Source of the DNA: JAHEEL01 sp963785245
Lineage (GTDB): Bacteria; Actinomycetota; Acidimicrobiia; Spongiisociales; UBA5794
Direction of reading: 5' to 3'
DNA: 64,000 nucleotides
Assembly: GCA_963785245.1 (NCBI GenBank)
Contig: CAWAUO010000002.1
Coordinates: forward strand, 1 to 64,000
Shown here: positions 33,748 to 43,333 of the stretch, piece after piece
Layout: the number at the start of each line of letters is the position of its first letter
Numbering within the stretch: the first letter of the stretch is position 1
Position numbers and translations under genes: made by a program
The notes under the pieces: model-generated
Databases searched by the model: none
What the model saw: the letters and a program-made list of their open reading frames with translations, nothing else
What the model was told of the DNA's origin: nothing

Positions 33748-34257
33748 TCAGGCATTGAGTTCGTCGATCTCGGACTGCGCGGCCCGTGTGAGTTCGTCGC
33801 GGTCGACTCCCATGCGTGCAAGGGCCCGCGCGGTGTTCCCGTACTCCATCTGTGAGGCCACGAGCAGCAGGTAGGCCCCGGACAGACACGATTTGTCCCG
33901 CTTCACGAGGTTCACGACCTCCGGGAACACTTCTCGAGCGGACGGTGCGCTGCGATAAACGGCGGCGGGTCGGTCCGGCGGCCCGGGTAGCCGGTCGTCG
34001 ATCCCCGCTCCGGCTTCGTCGATGCCGACGGAACGCAGGGCCTCATCGTGCTGTGCGACGACGGCTGCTCGGAACTGGTCGGGATCGGCCCCGGTTCGCT
34101 CGAAGACGCGCCGCGCCGAGCCTTCCTCGAAGTCGAGCGACGCCAGGATCAGGTGTTCAGCCCCTGGTTCCTTCTCTCCCATTGCGGCGGCCTCGGCCTC
34201 CGCTGCTGGGAACAGGGCCTGCATGAATCGAATGTCGTACATCCTGGCGCGCTTCAC
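33748..34257 (-). CDS. Clp repeat (N-domain) protein
   Basis: A 169-residue protein made of Clp_N-type repeats, the substrate-binding helices found at the start of ClpA/ClpC, without any ATPase. First repeat: MQALFPAAEAEAAAMGEKEPGAEHLILASL. Second: SAREVFPEVVNLVKRD, LSGAYLLLVASQMEYGNTARALARMG. It begins with GTG inside the stop of the HTH gene (GTGA). Such stand-alone Clp_N proteins paired with a small HTH protein recur in actinobacteria. A role in sensing or delivering a substrate for the HTH partner is inference. Confidence 0.8.
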   Translation of the reverse strand: MKRARMYDIRFMQALFPAAEAEAAAMGEKEPGAEHLILASLDFEEGSARRVFERTGADPDQFRAAVVAQHDEALRSVGIDEAGAGIDDRLPGPPDRPAAVYRSAPSAREVFPEVVNLVKRDKSCLSGAYLLLVASQMEYGNTARALARMGVDRDELTRAAQSEIDELNA

Positions 34258-34487
34258 GAATCATCCTTTCCGTCGGGCCCCGTGTGAATGCGACGTGCGT
34301 GGCGCTTGTGGGCCGCCTGACGCGTCACTCCGAGCGCCTGGGCCACCTGCGTCCAGGACCATCCCTGATCGATCGCACACTGGACGGACGCCAGTTCAAG
34401 ACGATCCGCGAGGCGACGGAGCGACACCACAGCAGCGAGCGCCTCCGCGGGATCCTCCGGACTCGGGATCGAGTGGAGATCGTTCAT
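34254..34487 (-). CDS. small HTH regulator paired with Clp-N protein
   Basis: A 77-residue protein ending in a helix-turn-helix: GWSWTQVAQALGVTRQAAHKRHA. The N-terminal half (EALAAVVSLRRLADRLELAS) is a likely dimer helix. Two 16-bp palindromes lie directly upstream and cover the predicted -35 and -10, which suggests self-repression. The ATG is 7 bases after TACGGT, so the mRNA should be leaderless. The Clp-N gene follows with a four-base overlap. Confidence 0.8.
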   Translation of the reverse strand: MNDLHSIPSPEDPAEALAAVVSLRRLADRLELASVQCAIDQGWSWTQVAQALGVTRQAAHKRHARRIHTGPDGKDDS

Positions 34488-34490
34488 GAT

Positions 34491-34506
34491 GTCAACCGTA
34501 GTTGAC
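34491..34506. promoter_or_regulatory. operator O1 (GTCAAC-N4-GTTGAC)
   Basis: GTCAACCGTAGTTGAC is a perfect 6-bp inverted repeat with a 4-base spacer. It begins 4 bases upstream of the HTH start codon and covers the predicted -10 hexamer TACGGT (34500-34495, minus strand). Confidence 0.72.
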
Positions 34507-34523
34507 GTATCGACGACCGTCAA
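34495..34523 (-). promoter_or_regulatory. promoter of the HTH/Clp-N operon
   Basis: On the minus strand TTGACG (34523-34518) and TACGGT (34500-34495) are separated by exactly 17 bases, a near-consensus sigma-70-type promoter. Transcription should begin at or within a base or two of the ATG at 34487. Confidence 0.65.
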
Positions 34524-34534
34524 CCATCGTTGAC
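34519..34534. promoter_or_regulatory. operator O2 (GTCAAC-N4-GTTGAC)
   Basis: GTCAACCATCGTTGAC repeats the arms of O1 with a different spacer, 28 bp away centre to centre. It covers the -35 hexamer and also overlaps the stop codon of the upstream MFS gene. Confidence 0.72.
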
Positions 34535-36121
34535 AGCCCGGTCGCTGTAGCGGATGTCCGGCAATTGGGTCGAGAGCAGGAAACCCAGGAACACAAACGC
34601 AACGGCAACGAAACCCGTCGTCTGAGCGGCCGAGGCAAAGGCATCGGACACCGCGATGACGACGGCTTCCGATCCAGGCTGTTCCGCCAGTGCAGGGAGC
34701 ACCTGCCCGGCCGAGCCCGCTACGGCTTCGACGATTCCTTCTTGGGCGACCGGGGGGAGGTTCGGAATGGTTGCAAGGTTGTCGATGGTCCCGCTTCGGA
34801 GACCTGCCGACAGGACCGTGCCGAGCAGCGCGATCCCGATTGCGGCGCCGACCTGACGGAACGTGGACTGCATCCCCGAGGCCTGGCCGGATTCTCGCGG
34901 CGGCACCTCTGACAAGATCACGCTGGTCAATTGGGCACTCGCCAAACCCACACCGACGCCGTAGACGAACAGGGGGACAATGAACGTCCATCCGCTCCGC
35001 TCGGGAGCGATCAGGAGCGCAACCGCGAGAATCGCGACCGCCTCCATGCCCATGCCGGCGCTGACGACTCGCCGCGGGCCGATCTTGGTGGCAAGTATCC
35101 CGGCCGTCGGCCCACCGAGGAAGGCTCCGATCGCCAAGGAGAGCAGTAGCAGCCCGGTCTTGAACGCCGAGTAGCCGAATACGGCCTGGAGGAACAGCGG
35201 GAGCACGAATACGAGTCCGAACTCCCCCAGACTCAGAATCGCTGCGGCAGAGTTGCCGAGCGAGAACGACTTGAACCGGAAGAGGGAGAGATCGAACAGC
35301 ACGGCCTGGCCGCGCTCAGCGCGTACCTTCTCGTTCACGACAAACCCGATAAGGAGAACGACCCCCAGCAAGAAGGTCGCAACCACCGGTGAGATCCAGT
35401 TCTCCGGCCAGGTGAACGGCCCTGCGCTGAAGGTGTCGATCTGCTTGAAGAAACCGAGTCGAGGGCCTTCGATCAGCGAGAACACGACCGCCGCCATGCC
35501 GATGCCGGACAGAAGGATGCCGGGGATATCGAATCCGCGAAGCAGCTCATTGTCGCGAGTCTCCTTCACCCATAGCACCGTTCCGATGAGGGCGATGGCA
35601 CCGATCGGGACATTGATGTAGAACGCCCACCGCCACGAATGCTCGGTCGTGAGCCACCCCCCGAGCAGCGGTCCCAGCGCAGCCATGCCGCCGATCACTG
35701 AGCCCCACACTCCGAAGGCAATCCCCCGTTCCTTGCCCTGGAACGTCGCATTCACGGTTGAAAGCGTCGAAGGCAAGATCACCGCCGCACCGACCCCCTG
35801 AAGGAATCGGGCGAAGATGAGCGAGGACCCGTCGGTGGCGAGCCCGGCCATCATGCTGGCCCCGACGAAGATGCTTAGTCCGATCATGAACATGCGGCGG
35901 CGGCCGTACATGTCCCCGACCTTGCCGAGGGTGATCAGGAGTGCCGCGAAGACCAGCGAGTAGATCGAGTTGATCCATTCCGCGTCGGCCAGGGCAAGAT
36001 CGAACTCCCTGATGATCGACGGGAGGGCGACGTTCACAATCGTGGCATCCACGATGATCATCGCCACACCCAGGCTGAGCACCGCGAGGCCGAACCATCG
36101 AGTGCGGTCGGTGACGGTCAT
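34520..36121 (-). CDS. DHA2 family MFS drug transporter
   Basis: A 533-residue protein with the 14-helix DHA2 layout. Signatures are VDATIVNVALPSI in helix 1, GKVGDMYGRRRMF in loop 2-3 and LGPLLGGWLTTEHSWRWAFYINVPIG in motif C and beyond. It should be a proton-coupled multidrug exporter (EmrB/QacA-like). Start MTVTDRTRW. Its last bases overlap operator O2 of the HTH operon downstream on the same strand. Confidence 0.9.
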   Translation of the reverse strand: MTVTDRTRWFGLAVLSLGVAMIIVDATIVNVALPSIIREFDLALADAEWINSIYSLVFAALLITLGKVGDMYGRRRMFMIGLSIFVGASMMAGLATDGSSLIFARFLQGVGAAVILPSTLSTVNATFQGKERGIAFGVWGSVIGGMAALGPLLGGWLTTEHSWRWAFYINVPIGAIALIGTVLWVKETRDNELLRGFDIPGILLSGIGMAAVVFSLIEGPRLGFFKQIDTFSAGPFTWPENWISPVVATFLLGVVLLIGFVVNEKVRAERGQAVLFDLSLFRFKSFSLGNSAAAILSLGEFGLVFVLPLFLQAVFGYSAFKTGLLLLSLAIGAFLGGPTAGILATKIGPRRVVSAGMGMEAVAILAVALLIAPERSGWTFIVPLFVYGVGVGLASAQLTSVILSEVPPRESGQASGMQSTFRQVGAAIGIALLGTVLSAGLRSGTIDNLATIPNLPPVAQEGIVEAVAGSAGQVLPALAEQPGSEAVVIAVSDAFASAAQTTGFVAVAFVFLGFLLSTQLPDIRYSDRAVNDG

Positions 36122-36278
36122 CAGCAGCCTCTCCTCGCCGGAAACGGCGCACCACCGGGTCGTGGCGCGCCGTCATGTCGTTCGGGACTGCACTCTAGGA
36201 CTGAGCAGCGTTCGGGAATGTGCACCGCCGGCCGTTGTGCACGACGCCCGAGAGGCGCGGGTCGTTGGAGTCGGGATC

Positions 36279-36470
36279 ATGGCGAAGAGCAGACTACCGG
36301 GGCTCACCGTGGGTGTGTGCGTGACCCTTGGGGCTGGTGTGGGGGCGGCGCTGTTCGCCGCAACCTCGAGCCCGGCATGGATCGCCGTGGGCGTGGCAAT
36401 CGGAGCAGCCATCGGAACTGCAGCCGACCAACTCGACGGTCCAGATTCGCCGGGCGATCCGGACGCCTAG
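36279..36470 (+). CDS. small membrane protein, two helices
   Basis: A 63-residue protein: a short basic start (MAKSRLPG), two hydrophobic helices (LTVGVCVTLGAGVGAALFAA and AWIAVGVAIGAAIGTAA) with glycine-zipper spacing, and an acidic tail. GGAG lies nine bases before the ATG. It resembles many actinobacterial small membrane proteins of unknown role. Its stop overlaps the convergent kinase gene by four bases. Confidence 0.55.
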   Translation: MAKSRLPGLTVGVCVTLGAGVGAALFAATSSPAWIAVGVAIGAAIGTAADQLDGPDSPGDPDA

Positions 36471-37615
36471 CGTGCCGACAGGCCTGCCGAGCGCCGGGAC
36501 GGGTCCTGGTTCGCCGCGGTGTGCTTGACGACGGCGTGCATCGCTGCTTCCTGGGCTGCCATTGAACGGACCAACTCGAACTGCACGCGGCACCGGTCGA
36601 GGTTGTGGTTGGGCCGGTGGGTCTTGAAGTAGGTATCGCCCAGGAGGTGGTCCGTCAGGAACCGGGCGCCGAGCGTGAGGGTGATCGCCTGTCCGGAGAC
36701 TGCCAGTTGATCAACCTCCGCTGAGGTGAGGAATCCGCTCGCCGACGACAGGTATCCGCGTGTGAGGTGCTCGAACCGCTCCAAATCCATGTGCACGTCG
36801 TCGAGATTCTGCCAGTCCTCGGCCACCGCGCACGTGCCGGTCCGGACCATGTCGCCGAAGTCGTAGTGCACGAGGCCGGGCATCAGCGTGTCGAGGTCGA
36901 TGACGCAGATCCCCTCCCCCGTCACGTCGTCGATCAGGACATTGTTGCTCTTACAGTCGTTGTGCGTCACCCGGAGCGGCACAGCCCCGCTGCTGACCAG
37001 TGCTGGAAACCGATCGAGCGTGGCCTCGCTCTCGACGAGGAACTCAATCTCCGATCGTGCGCCTGCGGCCCGATTGAGCGGGTCCTGTTCAACAGCGTCG
37101 ACGAACGCACGGAATCGGTCGGGACCATCGTGGAATCTCGGAATCGTTTCGTGCAGCGGAGGATCGGGCAGATCGGCAAGGATCGTTTGGAAGGTGCCGA
37201 ACGCTCGCGCAACCTCGTACGCCTGATCGTGCGTCGTCAGCACGTCGTACGACGTGGCCCCTTCGACGAAATCGTATGCTCGCCAGTAGTCGCCCCGCAC
37301 GTCGACGTGATAGATCCGACCGTCACACGTGGGCAGCAGGTTCATGGCCCGGCGTGAACGATCGGGTACGTCTCGCTCTTCCAGCGAAGCGCGTATGTGG
37401 CGGGTCACCCGATCGACGTTCTCCATCACGGCCGGCACGTCCTTGAAGACCGCCCGGTTGACCCGCTGGAGGATGTACCGAACCTGGTTGCCACGGTCGT
37501 CGAACCGGACGGCGTAGGTGTCGTTGATGTGGCCGCTCCCGTGCGGCGACCCATCGAAGAAGCGCCCCCGGAGACCGAAGCTCGCGCCGATGACGTGCAG
37601 GTCGTCGCGGGTCAT
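36467..37615 (-). CDS. phosphotransferase, N-acetylhexosamine kinase-like (APH fold)
   Basis: A 382-residue APH-fold kinase resembling NahK-type anomeric sugar kinases. GSGHINDTYAVRFDDRG is the NahK-like N-terminal motif, VTHNDCKSNNVLIDD is the catalytic loop (Asp as base, Asn for metal), and CVIDLDTLMPGLVHYDFGD is the metal Asp. Likely substrates are N-acetylhexosamines or another small hydroxyl compound; the precise one is unknown. ATG start; no operon partner. Confidence 0.75.
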   Translation of the reverse strand: MTRDDLHVIGASFGLRGRFFDGSPHGSGHINDTYAVRFDDRGNQVRYILQRVNRAVFKDVPAVMENVDRVTRHIRASLEERDVPDRSRRAMNLLPTCDGRIYHVDVRGDYWRAYDFVEGATSYDVLTTHDQAYEVARAFGTFQTILADLPDPPLHETIPRFHDGPDRFRAFVDAVEQDPLNRAAGARSEIEFLVESEATLDRFPALVSSGAVPLRVTHNDCKSNNVLIDDVTGEGICVIDLDTLMPGLVHYDFGDMVRTGTCAVAEDWQNLDDVHMDLERFEHLTRGYLSSASGFLTSAEVDQLAVSGQAITLTLGARFLTDHLLGDTYFKTHRPNHNLDRCRVQFELVRSMAAQEAAMHAVVKHTAANQDPSRRSAGLSAR

Positions 37616-37732
37616 CGGTGTGCCGGTGTCGTCTGGTGTCTGCGGGCGCAGCAGTTCATGGTCCAGGGAGAATCTGGATTCGTCGGGCTCAATAAGGCGA
37701 GCGGAACGCTCATCCGCCGTACCGCCCGTGTA

Positions 37733-38167
37733 CTACCAGTATCGGAACCTGGTCGGTTTCACACGGATCGGCACGGAGTAGCGGCCGGCAAACCACTCCG
37801 GTGTCCACCCGCGCTCATCCATCACCAGACCGTATTTGGCCAGGTAGGCGCCGTTCTCTGCCGCGCTCGGCGTTGAATCGTCGATCCGGGCCTGACCTTC
37901 GACGATCACGATGTCTCCACCGAGGCCGTTTCCATCGAGGTTGAGCGAGACCCGAGGGTGCTCCGCCACGTTGCGGGCGCGCGGAGACTCAAGGCTGTAG
38001 ACGAGGATCTCGTCGCCGTCCCAGAGGAACCAGATCGGCGATACCTGGGGGGTGCCGTCCGGCGCGACCGTGGTCAGCCATCCCACGCGGTCATTCGCGA
38101 GACGCTCTCTCGCGCGCTGACCGCTCACCGATGCGGCATCTAGGGAGCGCACTCCGGTTCGACTCAT
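37733..38167 (-). CDS. pyridoxamine 5'-phosphate oxidase family protein (F420/flavin split barrel)
   Basis: A 144-residue split-barrel protein: RLANDRVGWLTTVAPDGTPQ, PIWFLWDGDEILVYSLES, ARNVAEHPRVSLNLDGNG and a C-terminal VKPTRFRYW. This matches the actinobacterial group that binds F420 or flavin and reduces small molecules. ATG at 38167 follows GGAG; another ATG lies just upstream. It is 117 bases downstream of the kinase stop region on the same strand. Confidence 0.75.
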   Translation of the reverse strand: MSRTGVRSLDAASVSGQRARERLANDRVGWLTTVAPDGTPQVSPIWFLWDGDEILVYSLESPRARNVAEHPRVSLNLDGNGLGGDIVIVEGQARIDDSTPSAAENGAYLAKYGLVMDERGWTPEWFAGRYSVPIRVKPTRFRYW

Positions 38168-38416
38168 TGCATGGCTCCTCTCGCACGTCGTTGCCCGCTG
38201 TGCTGCTGGCACGTGTCCTGGGAGCCTATCGTCGTGCGCCATTCCACGTTGTGGGAGTGCCTCGGCGATCCGCAGTCGGTGTCGACGCACGATACGGGGG
38301 AGACTCCGGGGCACCGCCCTGCAATGCAGGATGGTGCCCTGAAGGTGTGGATTCGACCACGATGCGCTCTTGTCCGCCGGAGCGGACGTGTCCTCGCGAC
38401 CCGATGCCGACCCCCT

Positions 38417-38917
38417 CTACTCCTGCAGCTCGCCTTCGTACACGACCGTCTCTTTCGAGAAGTCGACAATCACTTTCCCTGAGCCCGTAAGGCCCTCGTA
38501 GTCGCCTGTTCCGTTCTCCACGGTCCACGTTGCGGCATCGTTCGACCCTTCGAAGTTGTAGTCCCGCCTCGCCAACGTGAACTCTTCAACAGTTTCGAAT
38601 GTTCCCGAACCGTCGGCGCATGTCCACCGGCCGTCTTTCGCGCTGAAGACTTCCTCGCCGGTCTCCTCCTCAACTTGCATCAGTTGGTCGCGCTCCTCAT
38701 CGGTAACAGCATTGCCGTTCAAGTCGAAGAAGTCGCCCTCTTCGTACGTCACGACATCACACATGACGCCTTCGTCAACGGCCGGTCCGGTGGCCGGCAC
38801 GGAACTGCCGGACGGGCCGAGTGGGTTCGTGATTTGGATAGCCATCGGCTCGCTCGAAGAGGAGCAGGAAGCCACCACCATGAGTGAGACAACAAGCATC
38901 GAGCGGAGTTTCCGCAT
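38417..38917 (-). CDS. secreted lipoprotein, beta-rich, uncharacterised
   Basis: A 166-residue lipoprotein: signal with lipobox VVASC (Cys18), a Ser/Pro linker, then TYEEGDFFDLNGNAVTDEER, an EF-hand-like stretch, and a beta-rich tail (WTCADGSGTFETVEEFTL, WTVENGTGDYEGLTGSGKV) reminiscent of allene-oxide-cyclase barrels. AGGAGG lies six bases before the ATG. Function unknown; extracytoplasmic location is safe. Confidence 0.72.
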   Translation of the reverse strand: MRKLRSMLVVSLMVVASCSSSSEPMAIQITNPLGPSGSSVPATGPAVDEGVMCDVVTYEEGDFFDLNGNAVTDEERDQLMQVEEETGEEVFSAKDGRWTCADGSGTFETVEEFTLARRDYNFEGSNDAATWTVENGTGDYEGLTGSGKVIVDFSKETVVYEGELQE

Positions 38918-38984
38918 CTGATTCCTCCTTTCAGCCACGGTGCAGTTTCCACCTCTCCGGCTGCACGATGGCTGCATACCAGCC

Positions 38985-41900
38985 TCAAGAGGCGTTTGGA
39001 CAGTCCGTGAAGTGGTAGGTCAGGCATTCTGCAGCGTTCAGCGACCGCTCGACGCGTGTCCGGGCAATGCCCGTCAGCTCGTCAATATCGAGCGTCCAGA
39101 TCCGAACCGATCCCGGCGTGGCAGTGACGACGTGCCGTCGGTCGGGTGTCATGTCGACGAACGGCCAGGTGTCGTGCCCCTCGAGGACCACGAGTGTTTC
39201 GCCGCTGGTGACATCCCACGCGCGGACGGTGCCGTCGTGACTCCCCGAGATGATCGACAGTCCGTCGGACGACCACGCTGCGTCTTCCACAGCACCGGTG
39301 TGGCCGGTCAACACTCGCTTCAGGTCACCGGTTTCGATGTCCCAAACGATGACCGTGCCGTCGCCACCTCCGGTGAGGAGTTGGGATCCGTCGGGGCTGA
39401 ATTGCACGGCACCGATCCACGCCGGATAGTGGTCGCGGGCGAACACCTCATTGCCCGCACCGATATCCCACGCGCGGACGTTCGGCACGTCCTCGTCAAG
39501 GGTTTGTACTGCGAGCAACCGGCCCGTCGGATCCAGATCCAACGACTGCCCGCAATAGCCCGTTGGAGTACTGAAGACCTCCTTCCCAGTTGCCACGCTC
39601 CAGACATAGGCGGTCGGCCCGGGGCGGTTGCACACCGCGGCAGCCACGAGCTGACCGTCGTCGCTGAAGTCCACCGATCCCTTGACAAACGCGCCTTCGA
39701 GGAGTGTGTGTGTCTTCTCTCCGTCCGCGGCATCCCACACCGTGACCGAACCCGACGCATCCGATTCCGTGGCGCTTACGACTGCGACCCGGTCCAGCGA
39801 GGGGTTGACCGCGATGCCGGCGATCGGGCCCAACATGTCACTGCTGGGGGCTGCTCCAGCCGCGACCTCGGCGAGCACGGTCTCGGGTTGCCAGTCAGAT
39901 GTTCGGCGGATGATGACACTTCGGCCATCGGGTCCGGTTGTTGCGATGTGTGTCCCACCCCCGGCGAACGCGATCGGGCGGCCGGCCGACCAAGCGGCGA
40001 CCTCTCCGCGCGGCGCCACGTTCCACACCCGGACTCCGTCGTCTTTCCCGACCGAGGCGGCAACATCGCCGGAGTCGTCGAACACCACGCCAAGCACGAA
40101 CGACGTGTGGGCGGGAGAGAGCGATGCCTGGAGCCGGGCCCCCGCTGCTGAAACCGTCCAGAGCTTGACCGCGCCTCCGTCTCCCCCGGTCAGCAGTCTG
40201 TTTCCGTTCGGGCTGACTGCGAGCGAAACCACTTGGCCGACACCGGGATCGAACGACGAAAGCTCTGATCCCGTATCGGCATCCCAGAATCGCACCCAAC
40301 CATCGAAACTGCTTGTCACCATGGTGCGTTCGCCCGCAAGGTAGACAGCGTCCGAGACCGGTCCGTCGTGGCCCACAAGTGTCGCTACCCGTTCGGAGGT
40401 CGCAATATCAACTACCAACGCTTTGCCAGACCATGTTGTCGCAACGATTCGGTCACCCCCGGGGTTGAACCTCAGCGCCATTGTTGGGCAGCAGTCGTCT
40501 CGTGGCCATGCGTCCGGTTCAGAGAGCTTCAGGACGGCCTCACCGCTGTCCATGTCAAAGACGCCAATCCCATCGCCGAACGGGGCCAAGCCGGCCACCA
40601 TGCGCCCATCGGGGCTGAATGCGACATTGGTAACGAGGTGGTTCAGCGGCTGTGTCATCACCAGATCACCTGAGAGAGCATCCCGCACCAGCAGGTAGTG
40701 GTCCTCACCGGTCGCCACGAATCTGCCATCGGGGCTGACAGCCACGGCCTCAGTCCTTCGATTCCCGATGGCCGGGGCGAGTTCGCGCACGACCGACCCG
40801 TTGGTCGGATCAACGAATCGTACCCGGTCACCGCTCGTCACAAGCTCTCCGGATGGAGTGAATGCCAGACTCCCCTCCCCCATGGTCTTCCCAACGAGTC
40901 GGTGCGAATTCAAGGCGAGGTGGAGTGCTTCCTCGGCTTCCCTGAGCACATGGCCGCCGGTGGCACGTGTCGTGTCGACGGCCTCAAGCGCGAGCAGCAC
41001 CGCGAGTTCGGGATCGGCAGCGAGGGTGTTTCGTGCGGCACTGGCCAATTCACGTGCGCGTGCCTCGCGCCCGTTCGCCACGGCTTCTCGGCTGCGGTTC
41101 ACCGCGAAGGCGGACAAGGCGCTCACAACCAAGACCGCAACCGTGGTTGCGCCAACGAGCCATCGCAGCCGACGAACGGACTTCCGTTCGACCTCGAGTT
41201 CGCTGTTGCGTCGGGCTTCTTCTGCGGCTCGGTTGGCGTCACGCCGATCGATGCTTCGCTCCACGAGATCGCGTTCCGACGCCGTGAGATTGATCGGACT
41301 TTCATCCGACCACGCCTCGTACTGCTCGAGCCGGGCTCCGCTGAGGAGGTAGTCAGGACTCCCATGCGACGTCTCCCACTCGGCGACCTGGGACGCAAGG
41401 ATGGCGTGGAGGCGGAGATCCTCGCGCGCATCGTCGAGCCATCTGCGGAGGCGCGGCCATTCAGCGAGGAGTGACTCGTGTGCGACCTCAACGGTCGTGC
41501 GTCCCGTCGCCGGGTCCCGATCGAATGACAGCAACCTCGCCCGATCGAAGGCACCGAGGGTCGCTTGGACGCTGACGGTATCGAGGCCGAGGTCGTCGAT
41601 CTCCATGCGGTCCACGCGCCGGCGCGTGTCGGGTCGGCCTGCGCCGAGGGAAGCGCACCGCAGGAGGAGTTGCCTGGCAACGATCTGACAGTCTCGATCG
41701 AGATTGGCATATACATCCTCCGCCGCGCCGCGCAAGCGCACCTCGGAGCCCACCGATCTGCTGATAGGTCGAACGAGTGAGCGTCGATCCCGACCGTTCG
41801 TCGAACAACAGTGTCAGAACGTACTGGTACAGGGGAAGAGATCCGGGTTGGCCGGTCATGTCGCTCGAGAGCTCAGCGATGAGTTCGGGCTCGAGCTGAG

Positions 41901-43293
41901 CACCCACCCGGCCGGCCGGTTGTGCTGCTGCTGCTTCCAGTTCTGCGGCGCTCATCGGGGCGACCGTCAGTGTGTTTTCTGCGAGCAACGGGCTGAACCC
42001 GGGTTCCGCAATCGATCGGTCGTAGAAGTCCGCCCGCAGGGTGGCCAGTACGGTGAGCTGTGAATACGGATCCTCGACCGCTTCGACGAGGTTGCGCAAG
42101 AATCGAGAGCGCTCGCGTTCGTCGACGTCGCGGTGGAATATCTCTTCGAACTGGTCGATTACCAAGAGATGTCGACGATTGTCCGAGGAAGCCGCCCTCT
42201 GAACGGCTCGCAGGAGGTCGAGACCATCGCCGCGCACATCGTTTGCCGGCCGGCCGAATGCTCGCTCAAGCTCCAGAAACGGGTGCGGCCCCGGCACCAT
42301 TGTGACGATCTCCCACGAGTCCTCACGAGTCTCCCGCAGCCGGGGAATGAGCCCGGCTCGTACGACGCTGGACTTGCCGCTGCCGCTGGCGCCAACAACC
42401 ACGACAAGGGGAGCCTCCTCGACCCTCTTCGCGAGAGCGTCGATCAGATCATCGCGGCCGAAGAAGTCGTCGGCGTCTGCCTCCAAGAACGGGCGCAGAC
42501 CCTTGTACGGGTTTCGCTCGAGAGATGTAGCGCTCGGCGGCGGATGAACCTCTGGTCTATCGATCGACGGATCCTGCAGCAGGATCTTCTCCTCCAGAGC
42601 CTGCAAACGCCGTGACGGCTCAATGCCCAGTTCCTCTCCGAGCACCGCTCCCGCATTCTGATACGCCCGCAGTGCGTCGGCCTGCCGTTCCGACCGATAG
42701 AGAGCGAGCATCAACTGTTCGTGGAATCGCTCGCGCAGGGAATGCTCTTCAACGAGTTGCTCCAGCTCGGCGACGAGCACTGCGGCATGTCCCAATTCCA
42801 GGTCGGCGGCGATGCGATTCTCGAGAGCCGTGAGGCGCAGTTCGAGGAGGCGTTGCGCTTCCGGCTGAACGGCTGGTTCGTAGCCCAGGTCTCCGAACGG
42901 CATCCCGCGCCACAGCGAAAGCGCTCTCCCAAGAAGGTCGGCAGCGCCCGCCGGGTTCGAGGGCAGCAGGTCGGTCGCCCGAGCGGAGAGGTCCTCAAAT
43001 TGGAGGGAGTCGAGGCGTGCCGCTGTGACGCGTATGGTGTAGCCGTGTTGCGTCGCGACGATCACACCATCTCCAAGCGTCCGCCGCAAACGTGACACGT
43101 ACGCCTGCAGGGTCTTGCGAGCCGAGCGAGGGGGATGTTCTCCCCACACCGCGTCAATCAGGAAGTCCGCCGAAAGCTCGCTCTCTGGGTGGAGCAGCAA
43201 CACGGCGAGCACGAGCTGCTGCCGGTATCCGCCGAGCTTCAGAGCCCGGTCCCTCTCTCGCACCGCCAGCGGCCCGAGAACCCGGAAGTCCAT
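38985..43293 (-). CDS. BTAD/SARP - STAND NTPase - WD40 regulator (frameshifted)
   Basis: About 1,436 residues after one correction. Order: SARP-type winged helix (1-90, MDFRVLGPLAVRERDRAL), BTAD helical domain (about 95-245), NTPase of the nSTAND type (P-loop VGASGSGKSSVVRAG near residue 305, Walker B HLLVIDQFEE), helical region with YQYVLTLLF, a membrane-like helix (LRWLVGATTVAVLVVSALSA), the ADPELAVLLALEAV repeat and about a dozen WD40 blades (LTGHTGAVEDAAWSSDGLSI). The frame breaks near 41718-41732, where dropping one base links GGLRGALARR to AEDVYANL. STAND-WD40 proteins are signal-dependent switches; the SARP head predicts DNA binding. TAACCT lies 6 bases before the ATG. Confidence 0.82.
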
Positions 43294-43333
43294 GCTCCCA
43301 GGTTACGACGGATCTCCTGAACGTGCCGAGGTG

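Noticed and set aside
38168..38416. Plus-strand frames between the oxidase and lipoprotein genes
   Set aside because: Short, Arg/Ser-rich frames without start signals or families; I see nothing supportable in this 249-base gap.
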